Source of the DNA: Methylovirgula sp.
GTDB lineage: Bacteria; Pseudomonadota; Alphaproteobacteria; Rhizobiales; Beijerinckiaceae
Reading direction: 5' to 3'
Assembly: GCA_025356505.1 (NCBI GenBank)
Contig: JANXSV010000438.1
Coordinates: 1-10,985, forward strand
DNA: 10,985 nt
How positions within the stretch are numbered: position 1 is the first letter of the stretch; each line of letters starts with the position of its first letter. The translations under genes and the position numbers were made by a program. Positions 1 to 6,417 of this stretch are shown one piece after another. The notes beneath the pieces are model-generated. The model made no database searches. It was given only the letters and a program-made list of their open reading frames with translations, and was not told the origin of the DNA.

Positions 1-1
1 C

Positions 2-562
2 AGCGTCCACGCTGATGCCTCGGCTGGTGATGCGGCCATGCGCGATTCTGTGCGGTTTCACTTTGGTTTCACCGTGCCCTACATGCCGCATCCCGATGCG
101 GCCGGTGTCATTGAAAGTGTTGCCGCCGCCGCGAGTGACCTTGGAATGATTGGCGTCGAAAATAAAAGCGCCGGTTGGCCGTGGTGGGCCTTGCTTGCGC
201 GCGCAGAAGCCCCGAAAATCATCGCACGGCTTCCCTTTGTGGAAAGGCCGGGACACCCCGCCGGCATGCCGGTTTTTCTGCTCAGCAAGCCCCTAAACGA
301 AGCCGCAGCCCGCGATACGGTTCTTTACAGTGTCGCCATAGAGCGATGGTATGATGCTATTCATATGTCACTTGAGGCGATGAGCGGCGAGATGCTCGGC
401 AACGCGGCTACCCCATCGGGGCTGAGCCTGCTCATATGCCTCCCGGGCACGGTAGGCATCAACCGCCTAACCGCCGAGCTGGCAAAACTGCCGGTTGGCG
501 CAAGCGAAGTCACCGAGGTCGGCAGCCACGCGGCGCGTTATGCAATACAGCCTAATTCCTAA
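2..562 (+). CDS. Chorismate mutase-type protein, C-terminal part (5' end outside window)
   Basis: The frame is open to the left edge of the window, and 186 residues plus a TAA stop are present, so the start lies outside. The readable part contains the segments SDLGMIGVE, GWPWWALL, PKIIARLPFVER and HPAGMPVFLLSKPL. I recall these from the C-terminal half of the roughly 280-300 residue rhizobial proteins annotated as chorismate mutase, whose AroQ domain sits at the N-terminus. That domain is not in the window, so the catalytic assignment rests on this resemblance and on context. The next genes are a HisC-family aminotransferase and prephenate dehydrogenase, which would use the prephenate made here. 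A Met codon at position 38 is internal, because coding-like sequence (SVHADAS) continues upstream of it. A purely regulatory or PDT-like role for the C-terminal part cannot be excluded. Confidence 0.6.
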   Translation, partial: SVHADASAGDAAMRDSVRFHFGFTVPYMPHPDAAGVIESVAAAASDLGMIGVENKSAGWPWWALLARAEAPKIIARLPFVERPGHPAGMPVFLLSKPLNEAAARDTVLYSVAIERWYDAIHMSLEAMSGEMLGNAATPSGLSLLICLPGTVGINRLTAELAKLPVGASEVTEVGSHAARYAIQPNS

Positions 563-622
563 AGCCAAACCCCTCTTCCACAAAACCTTCTTCAACAAGC
601 CCTTTTTGCACGAGCACGATCT

Positions 623-1729
623 ATGACGAATTTGACATCAAACCGGCCAGTTCCCCGCAGCGGCATTATGGATATTCAGGCCTATGTGCCGGGAAAAAGT
701 GCTGCGAAATCCGGAACAAAGGTATTCAAGCTTTCGTCAAACGAGACCCCGCTTGGCGCGTCCCCCCATGCCATCACCGCCTATCAAAAAGCTGCGGAAC
801 ATCTGGAGCTCTATCCGGACGGCTCCGCCTTGGCGCTACGCACTGCAATTGGAACGCTTCACGGTATCGATCCCGCACAGATTGTCTGCGGCGGCGGATC
901 GGATGAAATTCTTACAATGATAACCAATGCTTATGTCGGCCCCGGCGATGAAGGCATTTTTACCGAGCATGGCTTTCTGGTTTATAAAATTGCCATTCTA
1001 GCGGCTGGCGGACACCCGGTTGTTGCCAAGGAAGTTGGCCTGACAGCGAGCGTTGACGCCATTTTGGCGAAGGTCAGTCCTCGCACCAAAATCGTATTTT
1101 TGGCTAATCCCAACAACCCGACTGGCACTTACATTCCAGTGGAAGAAGTAAGGCGGCTACACGCGGGCCTGCCATCGCACGTCATTTTGGTTTTAGATGC
1201 AGCTTATGCGGAATATGCCCGCAAGAATGATTATTCGAGCGGGATTGAACTCGTCGCGTCGGCGCAAAATGTTGTCATGACGCGAACTTTCTCAAAAATT
1301 TACGGGTTGGCAGCAGTTCGCCTTGGTTGGTGCTATGCGCCGCCGCATATCTGTGACGCGCTCAACCGAATTCGCGGACCTTTCAACGTTAATACTCCGG
1401 CCTCACGCGCGGGCGTTGCCGCATTGCAAGATCAGGCCCACATTGCCGAGGCCTTGAGCCACAATGATCACTGGCTGCCCTGGTTGACTGATCGGATTGC
1501 GGAGCTTGGCCTCAAAGTTACGCCGAGCGTGGCGAATTTTGTGCTTGTCCATTTTCCTCAAACCGGACCCCACACCGCCGCCAAGGCCGACAGCTACCTC
1601 TCGGAACATGGTTTGATAGTGCGCTCGGTGGCAGCTTACGGGCTGCCTGAGTGTCTACGCATCACGGTGGGCAGCGCAGAAGCCAACGAAAAAGTGGTTG
1701 CCGTGTTGACGCAATTTATGAAGGCCTGA
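623..1729 (+). CDS. hisC: Histidinol-phosphate / aromatic aminotransferase
   Basis: A 368-residue class I/II PLP-dependent aminotransferase (fold type I), full length for HisC. It moves an amino group from glutamate to imidazole-acetol phosphate in histidine synthesis, and members of this group often also aminate prephenate or 4-hydroxyphenylpyruvate. Visible motifs are SSNETPLG (38-45), the [10 protein letters not shown] loop (161-170), DAAYAEY (192-198) with the Asp that pairs with the PLP ring nitrogen, [15 protein letters not shown] (222-236) with Schiff-base Lys225, and LRITVG (345-350) with the substrate-carboxylate Arg346. It starts 60 bases after the chorismate mutase gene with only a weak ribosome site. 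The ATG at 623 is kept because the segment [19 protein letters not shown] is the usual N-terminus of alphaproteobacterial homologues. An internal ATG at 668 is the alternative. Its position directly before tyrC, as in the Zymomonas mobilis hisH-tyrC pair, suggests a dual role in histidine and tyrosine/phenylalanine synthesis. Confidence 0.92.
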   Translation: MTNLTSNRPVPRSGIMDIQAYVPGKSAAKSGTKVFKLSSNETPLGASPHAITAYQKAAEHLELYPDGSALALRTAIGTLHGIDPAQIVCGGGSDEILTMITNAYVGPGDEGIFTEHGFLVYKIAILAAGGHPVVAKEVGLTASVDAILAKVSPRTKIVFLANPNNPTGTYIPVEEVRRLHAGLPSHVILVLDAAYAEYARKNDYSSGIELVASAQNVVMTRTFSKIYGLAAVRLGWCYAPPHICDALNRIRGPFNVNTPASRAGVAALQDQAHIAEALSHNDHWLPWLTDRIAELGLKVTPSVANFVLVHFPQTGPHTAAKADSYLSEHGLIVRSVAAYGLPECLRITVGSAEANEKVVAVLTQFMKA

Positions 1730-1731
1730 TG

Positions 1732-2688
1732 ATGAGCGACAGTTTGGGTCCAAAGCTGCAGAGCCCGCTTTTTGATCAGATAACCATCATCGGCCTTGGA
1801 CTCATCGGGTCATCGCTGGCGCGTGCCGCCATGCAGCAGAACTTGGGCACAACTGTCATCGGTTTCGATCGTTCGCCGGAGGTGCGCGCCCGGTCGCGCG
1901 AACTCAAATTCGCAACTTCCATCGCTGAAGACTTGGCGCAGGCCGTGCGCGAGGCTGATTTGATCATTCTGTGTGCACCCGTGGGCGCCAACGCGGAAAT
2001 TGCCGAGCAAATGGCGCCTCACCTCAAAACGGGCGCGATCATCTCAGATGTTGGCTCGGTTAAGGCGTCCGTGGTGGCTGCCATATCGCCGCATCTGCCG
2101 CAGGGCGTTCACTTTATTCCCGCACACCCGGTTGCGGGCACGGAATATTCAGGGCCGGATGCCGGCTTTGCCACGCTGTTCAACAAGCGCTGGTGCATCG
2201 TCACCCCTTTGCCGGACTCCAGCGAAGCGGCCATCGCCAAAGTTGCTGAGTTCTGGCAGGCATGCGGGTCAAATGTTGAGCTGATGTCCCCGCACCACCA
2301 TGATCAGGTTTTGGCAATCACCAGCCATATCCCGCATCTGATCGCCTATAATATTGTCGGGACGGCAGCGCATATGGAGGCTGTGACCCAATCAGAGGTC
2401 ATCAAATTTTCTGCCGGTGGCTTTCGGGACTTTACACGCATAGCAGCGTCCGACCCGACCATGTGGCGGGACGTATTTTTGAATAATAAAGAGGCTGTTC
2501 TGGAAATGTTGGGACGCTTCACCGAAGATCTGACAGCGCTGCAACGCATGATCCGCTATGGTGATGGCGACGGCTTGTTCGATTTATTCACGCGAACGCG
2601 GGACATTCGCCGAAACATCATCGCCGAGGGCCAAGAAACTGCCGCGCCGGACTTTGGCCGCCGGTCTGAAAGTGAGCCGCAGAAATAA
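1732..2688 (+). CDS. tyrC: Prephenate / cyclohexadienyl dehydrogenase
   Basis: A TyrA/TyrC-family oxidoreductase of 318 residues. It oxidatively decarboxylates prephenate to 4-hydroxyphenylpyruvate, or arogenate to tyrosine, using NAD(P)+. The N-terminal Rossmann domain shows IIGLGLIGSS with the GxGxxG signature at 21-26, DVGS at 106-109 and HPVAGTEYSGP from 132. The helical C-terminal domain has the SPHHHDQVLAITSHIPH segment (187-202) with the conserved catalytic-region histidines, and GGFRDFTRIAASDPTMW near 229-245. No chorismate mutase or ACT domain is fused. The hisC stop and this gene's start form TGATGATG. ATG 1729 overlaps the stop, while ATG 1732 lies 7 bases after a GAAGG ribosome site at 1720-1724, so I chose 1732. 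Translation is very probably coupled to hisC. Sequence alone does not decide prephenate versus arogenate preference. Confidence 0.93.
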   Translation: MSDSLGPKLQSPLFDQITIIGLGLIGSSLARAAMQQNLGTTVIGFDRSPEVRARSRELKFATSIAEDLAQAVREADLIILCAPVGANAEIAEQMAPHLKTGAIISDVGSVKASVVAAISPHLPQGVHFIPAHPVAGTEYSGPDAGFATLFNKRWCIVTPLPDSSEAAIAKVAEFWQACGSNVELMSPHHHDQVLAITSHIPHLIAYNIVGTAAHMEAVTQSEVIKFSAGGFRDFTRIAASDPTMWRDVFLNNKEAVLEMLGRFTEDLTALQRMIRYGDGDGLFDLFTRTRDIRRNIIAEGQETAAPDFGRRSESEPQK

Positions 2689-2696
2689 GTTAGCGG

Positions 2697-3698
2697 CTAG
2701 TACAACGGCGCGAGCGCAAACGGCAAAGGAAAAGCACCCAACTTCGCCCGACCGTTTTCGATCACCAGTGTCACTTTATGGACCTCGCCGACTCCCGGAA
2801 CCTGTTCGACCTGCATCATCTGGACGAAGGCTGCGCTCATAAAGTTTGATTTGGGGGAAAGGCCGTGCTTCTCCAGCCACGGCACCAATCCGCTTATTTG
2901 CGCATCAAGCCGAGCAAAAGCGCGGTGCTGCGGGTCCAGCCCTGCGTTTGCCTGCGCGGTGACTTTAAGATCACCGCTGTGAAGCTCGATCGCGCTGAGC
3001 CGCAGCCTGCCCTCCGCCAGACGCCATTTTTCCGCGGCCGATGCGGCATCGGACAGCGGCGGCACGTCCAGATGATCGACCACGCCCTCAATTTTGATAT
3101 CCAGAGCCTCCGATCCAAAGAACGACGCAGCCAGCGCATCTGACCGAAACCTGTCCAGTTTAACGCTAAACGGCAGAATATTGTCTTGCGGCTTCAAGAC
3201 ACCCGGCGTTGCAGAGGCGTCAAAACGCTCAAATGTGAAATGCCCGAGCCCAGACGAGGACTTGACCGATAAATCACCATGGCGAACTGCAACATCTGTC
3301 CATGAGCGGTTGTTGAGGATGCCGCCGTAGCGCGTGACAGAACTGTCCCAACTGCTGATGATCTCGAACGGGCCCGCTTCAAAGCGTGAAGGACTGGCGA
3401 GACTGACGCTGACTGCATTTGGAGAGAGCACCGACCAGCTCGCAGTCAAATCGGCCAGTGTCGCTTTTGAATTTGCATCGCTGAATTGAAGTCCGCTGCA
3501 ACTGCGCGAAATTCCAAATGGGAAGCCACCTTTTTGCTGGGAGCTGCACGCCAATTGGTGCCCGGCTGCCCGTTCGCGATCCATCAACTTATCAAGGAAC
3601 GCCGTCACTTTTTGCTGCGCGCCATACCAGCCTAACGCAAGCCCGGCCAGAATCACCACAAAAGCCAGCACCGCCCAGATACGTTTTATGCTATCCAC
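2697..3698 (-). CDS. DUF2125 family membrane-anchored protein
   Basis: An uncharacterised alphaproteobacterial family (DUF2125). With the GTG start the protein has 333 residues: a short positively charged N-terminus, one hydrophobic segment at about residues 7-26 (IWAVLAFVVILAGLALGW), and a long periplasmic part rich in beta-type alternation. Two cysteines at about 51 and 67 flank the GGFPFGI segment, a hallmark I associate with this family, and may form a disulfide. Start choice: the frame extends to a TTG at 3782 (361 residues), but that codon has no ribosome site. GTG 3698 has a clear AGGAG 8 bases upstream and puts the membrane anchor at the very N-terminus, as expected. The gene is convergent with tyrC (8 bases between stops) and divergent from chaC, an arrangement I recall from other Hyphomicrobiales. 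Function is unknown; a cell-envelope role is only an inference from topology. Confidence 0.85.
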   Translation of the reverse strand: MDSIKRIWAVLAFVVILAGLALGWYGAQQKVTAFLDKLMDRERAAGHQLACSSQQKGGFPFGISRSCSGLQFSDANSKATLADLTASWSVLSPNAVSVSLASPSRFEAGPFEIISSWDSSVTRYGGILNNRSWTDVAVRHGDLSVKSSSGLGHFTFERFDASATPGVLKPQDNILPFSVKLDRFRSDALAASFFGSEALDIKIEGVVDHLDVPPLSDAASAAEKWRLAEGRLRLSAIELHSGDLKVTAQANAGLDPQHRAFARLDAQISGLVPWLEKHGLSPKSNFMSAAFVQMMQVEQVPGVGEVHKVTLVIENGRAKLGAFPLPFALAPLY

Positions 3699-3706
3699 GA
3701 CAGGCG

Positions 3707-3711
3707 CTCCT
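3707..3711 (-). promoter_or_regulatory. Ribosome binding site that decides the DUF2125 start
   Basis: AGGAG on the minus strand, 8 bases upstream of GTG 3698. The longer alternative (TTG at 3782) has no comparable site. The longer form would also place 33 mostly polar residues before the membrane anchor. Confidence 0.7.
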
Positions 3712-3830
3712 GAATTATATGTCCCCGGAACGCGGGCGGCAAATTCTCGTGTCTGTTCGCGCCACGTGGCCACCAATTTCAATACGCTCGGACACTGACA
3801 TCATATCTGCGACAATTTTTTAAAATCAAC

Positions 3831-3837
3831 AAAGGGG
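3831..3837 (+). promoter_or_regulatory. Strong Shine-Dalgarno sequence before a possible ATT start of chaC
   Basis: AAAGGGG ends 8 bases before an ATT codon at 3846 that is in frame with chaC. A TAA stop lies directly before that ATT, at 3843-3845. The annotated ATG at 3873 is 35 bases away from this site and has no good site of its own. If ATT is used, chaC gains nine residues (start-TQQPIKQD). Confidence 0.35.
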
Positions 3838-3872
3838 ATCTTTAAATTACACAACAACCTATCAAACAAGAC

Positions 3873-4415
3873 ATGGCGGTGGAAGCTCCGGCGCTCTGGG
3901 TTTTTGGCTATGGTTCGTTGATTTGGAACCCCGGCTTTCCCTTCATAGAGCGGCTGCCAGCGCGCGTGTTCGGCTATCACCGCACTCTCTGCGTCTATTC
4001 CCACGTTCATAGGGGCACAAGGGATGCACCAGGCCTCGTCCTTGGGCTTGACCGCGGCGGTTCCTGTAAGGGTGTGGCCTTTCAAGTCGAGGCACGCCAC
4101 CGCGAGGAAACGCTCAATTATCTGCGCGCACGCGAGCTGGTGACCAATGTTTACCACGAAGCCCATCTCGAAGTGCGCTTCGACTCTGGCCGACGAACTC
4201 ATGCCGTAACATATGTTGTCGACAAACTTCACGCCCAGTATGCGGGCCGCCTGTCCTTGCCGCGTCAGCTTGAATTGATCCGCCAGGGCAGAGGACAATC
4301 CGGCCTAAATCGAGACTATGTCCTCGCCACGGCAGATCACTTGCGGGATCTGAAGATAAAAGATCACGGGCTGGAATGGCTCGCGCAAGAGCTGCAAAAC
4401 ACCACTGCTGCTTAA
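3873..4415 (+). CDS. chaC: ChaC-type glutathione-specific gamma-glutamylcyclotransferase
   Basis: A 180-residue protein of the ChaC family, which cleaves glutathione to 5-oxoproline and Cys-Gly in the cytoplasm. The beta-barrel signature VFGYGSLIWNPGF is at residues 10-22, where YGSL binds the gamma-glutamyl group. HRTLCVYSHVHRGTRDAPGLVLGL follows at 36-59, and the catalytic glutamate is most likely Glu88 in RARELVTNVY. No signal peptide is present, and the length is normal for bacterial ChaC. ATG 3873 puts the conserved core ten residues from the N-terminus, as in many homologues, but its ribosome site is poor and an upstream ATT start is possible. The stop codon is shared: the palindrome TTAA at 4412-4415 ends both this gene and the opposing gene. 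The flanking genes do not suggest a pathway; a role in glutathione turnover is inferred from the family. Confidence 0.9.
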   Translation: MAVEAPALWVFGYGSLIWNPGFPFIERLPARVFGYHRTLCVYSHVHRGTRDAPGLVLGLDRGGSCKGVAFQVEARHREETLNYLRARELVTNVYHEAHLEVRFDSGRRTHAVTYVVDKLHAQYAGRLSLPRQLELIRQGRGQSGLNRDYVLATADHLRDLKIKDHGLEWLAQELQNTTAA

Positions 4416-4843
4416 TGAATGGCAACGCATAACAAATCGCGCAGCGCGACCTGACGCGCCTCGAGCGTTTCCGCAATCAAATGGATATGGAACTCGTCGG
4501 CACCCTGTGCGCCAAGGTGTGACGCCGCCGGACCGTTCCAAAAAAGTTCCGGCAATTCGCCGGTTTCACCCCCGCCAATGAGGGTCTTTTCACCACTCAG
4601 GCCGCAGCGCACAGCCAGAACCACAGCCCCGCTATAGGACCTCGCCACATCCATGCCCACTATATCTTCGCTCGAAAAAACCGAACAAATATAACGCGCG
4701 CCGCTGCGGCCCATCCAGGCGTGAAATTTGCCCGATAGACCATTGCCCGCCAGAGATCCCAAACGGACCCCGACACACGCAGGCATGTTTGCCTGCAGTT
4801 GGCTGAAACGAAAATGACCGTCGGCGGAGTGACCATATTCCAT
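4412..4843 (-). CDS. Uncharacterised 143-residue protein behind a putative LexA-type operator
   Basis: I do not recognise this family. The product has 143 residues, no signal peptide and no membrane segment, and looks like a small mixed alpha/beta cytoplasmic protein. Distinctive parts are LSGKFHAWMGRSGARYICSV (about 36-55), a segment SGAVVLAVRC (71-80) that may be a beta strand, and the C-terminal FHIHLIAETLEARQVALRDL (118-137), probably strand then helix. The ATG at 4843 has an AGAG ribosome site 7 bases upstream. Codon use and base composition resemble the neighbours, so I treat it as a real gene, not an antisense shadow. It has its own promoter (TTGACT, 17 bases, AATAAT) overlapped by repeated GTTC half-sites, so it is probably a single-gene unit under a repressor, perhaps SOS-controlled. 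Its stop overlaps that of chaC. Function unknown. Confidence 0.75.
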   Translation of the reverse strand: MEYGHSADGHFRFSQLQANMPACVGVRLGSLAGNGLSGKFHAWMGRSGARYICSVFSSEDIVGMDVARSYSGAVVLAVRCGLSGEKTLIGGGETGELPELFWNGPAASHLGAQGADEFHIHLIAETLEARQVALRDLLCVAIH

Positions 4844-4856
4844 ATTTGATCTCTTT

Positions 4857-4898
4857 TGTTCTAAATATATGAGAACATTATTCGAACATTTAAGAACA
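4857..4898. promoter_or_regulatory. Putative LexA-type operator array (phased GAACA/TGTTC half-sites)
   Basis: Four half-sites lie over the promoter: TGTTCT at 4857-4862, AGAACA at 4872-4877, CGAACA at 4883-4888 and AGAACA at 4893-4898. The last three are direct repeats starting 11 and 10 bases apart, so on the same face of the helix. The first is inverted and forms a palindrome with the second. GAAC 4873-4876 and GAAC 4884-4887 are 7 bases apart, which read on the minus strand is GTTC-N7-GTTC, the published alphaproteobacterial LexA consensus. The box covers the -10 element, a fitting place for repression. Binding by another repressor is possible. Confidence 0.6.
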
Positions 4899-4905
4899 AA
4901 GTCAA
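4877..4905 (-). promoter_or_regulatory. Sigma70-type promoter of the uncharacterised gene
   Basis: On the minus strand, TTGACT (4905-4900) and AATAAT (4882-4877) are separated by exactly 17 bases. Transcription would begin near 4870, giving a leader of about 27 bases before ATG 4843. This is the best promoter match in the window, and it lies in a distinctly AT-rich 93-base gap between plsC and the gene. Confidence 0.65.
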
Positions 4906-4936
4906 GAGCTGTTGAAATATTTTAGCGAATCTGTCG

Positions 4937-5695
4937 TTATTTTTCCCAACCAAGGACAGAAACTGCCAAGGCTGGATCGGCAGTGACGGCCTCGTCCACC
5001 AATTTATTGGTGGCTGTCTCAATTTTATCTTCAAGCAGCTTGAGGAATTCCTTTTTATCAAGGCCCGGCTCAATGGCAGGCAGGAACTCGATAACCAGTT
5101 TGCCCGGACGCCGCAGAAAAGATCGACGTGGCCAGAACAATCCAGCGTTCAACGCTACTGGCACGCAGCACACGTCGCTGGCTCCGTAGACTTGAGCCAC
5201 GCCGAATTTATAGTCCGGCGGAGCCCCTACAGCCTTGCGTGTTCCTTCAGGAAATATCATCAGCTTCCGCCCTTGGCTAAAGGCTTTGCGCGTGCCTTGT
5301 ACCACTTGGGTCATGGCCGATGCACCTGCCTTGCGGTTAATGGCGATTTGTTCCGAATAAACCATGTAGAGGCCGAAAATCGGCACATATTTCAGCTGGT
5401 CCTTCACTACAAAAGTGAAATCAGACATATGCGGTATGATCGCGAAGGTCTCTAAAATTGATTGATGTTTGGACGCCACGATGCATGCGCCGTCAGGCAC
5501 GTTTTCCAGTCCGCGATATTCAATTGACACGCCGCACACTTTTTTCAAAAGCCAGAGCGAAGTCCGTCCCCAGATCCGCCCGGATTCCAACCCGTTTCTG
5601 CGATTGCCAAATAGAAAAGGCAGTCCCGTGATCATGATAATAAATAAATTGATATAAAACAGGACGTTAAATACAAACGATCGCACATAGAGCAT
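4937..5695 (-). CDS. plsC: 1-acyl-sn-glycerol-3-phosphate acyltransferase
   Basis: A 252-residue PlsC/LPLAT-family enzyme. It acylates lysophosphatidic acid to phosphatidic acid at the inner membrane, in phospholipid synthesis. A hydrophobic N-terminal segment spans about residues 7-29. Motif I reads SKHQSILE with His77 and Glu82, so the usual HX4D is HX4E. Motif II is around AINRK (118-122), motif III is FPEGTR (148-153) and motif IV is VPVALN (178-183). GTG 5698 is the first possible start, but ATG 5695 is preferred because GAGG (5704-5701) is 5 bases upstream of it and only 2 from the GTG. The ribosome site overlaps the TGA stop of the upstream DUF218 gene, so translation is probably coupled. 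It is last in the ftsE-ftsX-DUF218-plsC series. Substrate preference (for example ornithine-lipid versus glycerolipid acylation) is not readable. Confidence 0.9.
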   Translation of the reverse strand: MLYVRSFVFNVLFYINLFIIMITGLPFLFGNRRNGLESGRIWGRTSLWLLKKVCGVSIEYRGLENVPDGACIVASKHQSILETFAIIPHMSDFTFVVKDQLKYVPIFGLYMVYSEQIAINRKAGASAMTQVVQGTRKAFSQGRKLMIFPEGTRKAVGAPPDYKFGVAQVYGASDVCCVPVALNAGLFWPRRSFLRRPGKLVIEFLPAIEPGLDKKEFLKLLEDKIETATNKLVDEAVTADPALAVSVLGWEK

Positions 5696-5702
5696 CACAA
5701 CC

Positions 5703-6374
5703 TCACGAAAACACCTGTGTCACGAAAACACCTGTCTCACGAAACGCAGCCTTACTCGCTCCGTTCGAAGATTTTGGCACAGCCGGGCTTACCAAAAACC
5801 GCGCTTGCGCCGCTAAGAACTTCACATATTCGGTAAAGTAAAGCCGCAAATCATCAACGCCAAGGCGCACTGCATCGCCGCGCGGCCCGTCGCGCACCAC
5901 AACATGGGGTATTATTTCGGTACCCGGCAGAGCATGCTGCATTTCCGCCAGCGCCCGGGGCATGTGATAGGACGACGTGACAATGACCAGAGATTGAAAA
6001 TTAAGCTGCCGCGCCCAAGCTCTTGCCTCCTCCGCATTGCCGATTGTGTTTTGCGCGGAATAGCCAAGGTCGATGCAGCACTGCGCGAACTCTCTGAATT
6101 TGGGAATGTCTCGCGAAAGGTCGCTGAGAGCAACATCGGGATTGACCCCGGAAATCAATAGGCGCTTGACGCGCCCGGAGGCCAACACATCCACGCCTTC
6201 GGCTATCCGGTCCTGACCGCCGGTGAGCACCACGGCTCCATCAATATCACTGCGAGAAAATTCGACCGTTTCAAATTTTTTGGCTGATCGCACAAACCCC
6301 ACGAAACCACCGCCGAAGACCACCGCTCCGGCCAGCAGAGCCAATAATACAAAGCGGCGTGCGTAAAAACCCAC
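5703..6374 (-). CDS. DUF218 (YdcF/ElyC/SanA-like) membrane protein
   Basis: A 223-residue protein with an N-terminal membrane anchor (about 8-28, after MGFYARR) and a DUF218 domain. Domain segments seen are DGAVVLTGG (45-53), RVKRLLISGVNP (68-79), NTIGNAEEARAW (108-119) and VIVTSSYHMPRA (130-141), in the order usual for the family. Relatives SanA and ElyC act in envelope integrity; their biochemistry is not settled. The GTG start at 6374 has GAGG (6386-6383) 8 bases upstream. The gene lies 43 bases after ftsX and just before plsC, an order I recall from other Hyphomicrobiales. Oddity: the last residues (ETGVFVTQVFS) are encoded by a 17-bp tandem duplication that shifted the reading frame and changed the stop. 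Confidence 0.85.
   Translation of the reverse strand: MGFYARRFVLLALLAGAVVFGGGFVGFVRSAKKFETVEFSRSDIDGAVVLTGGQDRIAEGVDVLASGRVKRLLISGVNPDVALSDLSRDIPKFREFAQCCIDLGYSAQNTIGNAEEARAWARQLNFQSLVIVTSSYHMPRALAEMQHALPGTEIIPHVVVRDGPRGDAVRLGVDDLRLYFTEYVKFLAAQARFLVSPAVPKSSNGASKAAFRETGVFVTQVFS
5704..5737. repeat. 17-bp tandem duplication at the 3' end of the DUF218 gene
   Basis: CACGAAAACACCTGTGT (5704-5720) is followed directly by CACGAAAACACCTGTCT (5721-5737), a single-base difference, and by a partial third copy CACGAAA (5738-5744). Because 17 is not a multiple of three, the second copy moves the frame of the DUF218 gene just before its stop. With one copy the gene would read on to a TGA that shares a base with ATG 5695 of plsC. 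Confidence 0.9.
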
Positions 6375-6417
6375 CTTTTAAGCCTCAATCATGGAAAAGC
6401 GTTTCAGCATGTGAATG

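Larger units (their letters stand above)
3699..3872. other. Divergent intergenic region between DUF2125 gene and chaC
   Basis: A 174-base region that should hold promoters for both flanking genes. A weak sigma70-like pair for chaC can be read as CTGACA at 3795-3800 and TTTAAA at 3819-3824, with an 18-base spacer. I see no convincing -35/-10 pair for the minus-strand gene. The part from about 3813 to 3870 is AT-rich. No operator-like palindrome stands out. Confidence 0.4.

Noticed and set aside
2689..2696. Terminator sought between the converging tyrC and DUF2125 genes
   Set aside because: Only 8 bases separate the stops and no stem-loop with a T-run is visible on either strand.
3699..3782. 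Longer DUF2125 protein starting at TTG 3782
   Set aside because: The TTG has no ribosome site, the extra 28 residues look unlike a signal-anchor N-terminus, and GTG 3698 has AGGAG at ideal spacing.
3801..4298. Open frame on the minus strand opposite chaC (165 codons)
   Set aside because: It is fully antisense to a gene with clear ChaC motifs, has no recognisable motif itself and no ribosome site.
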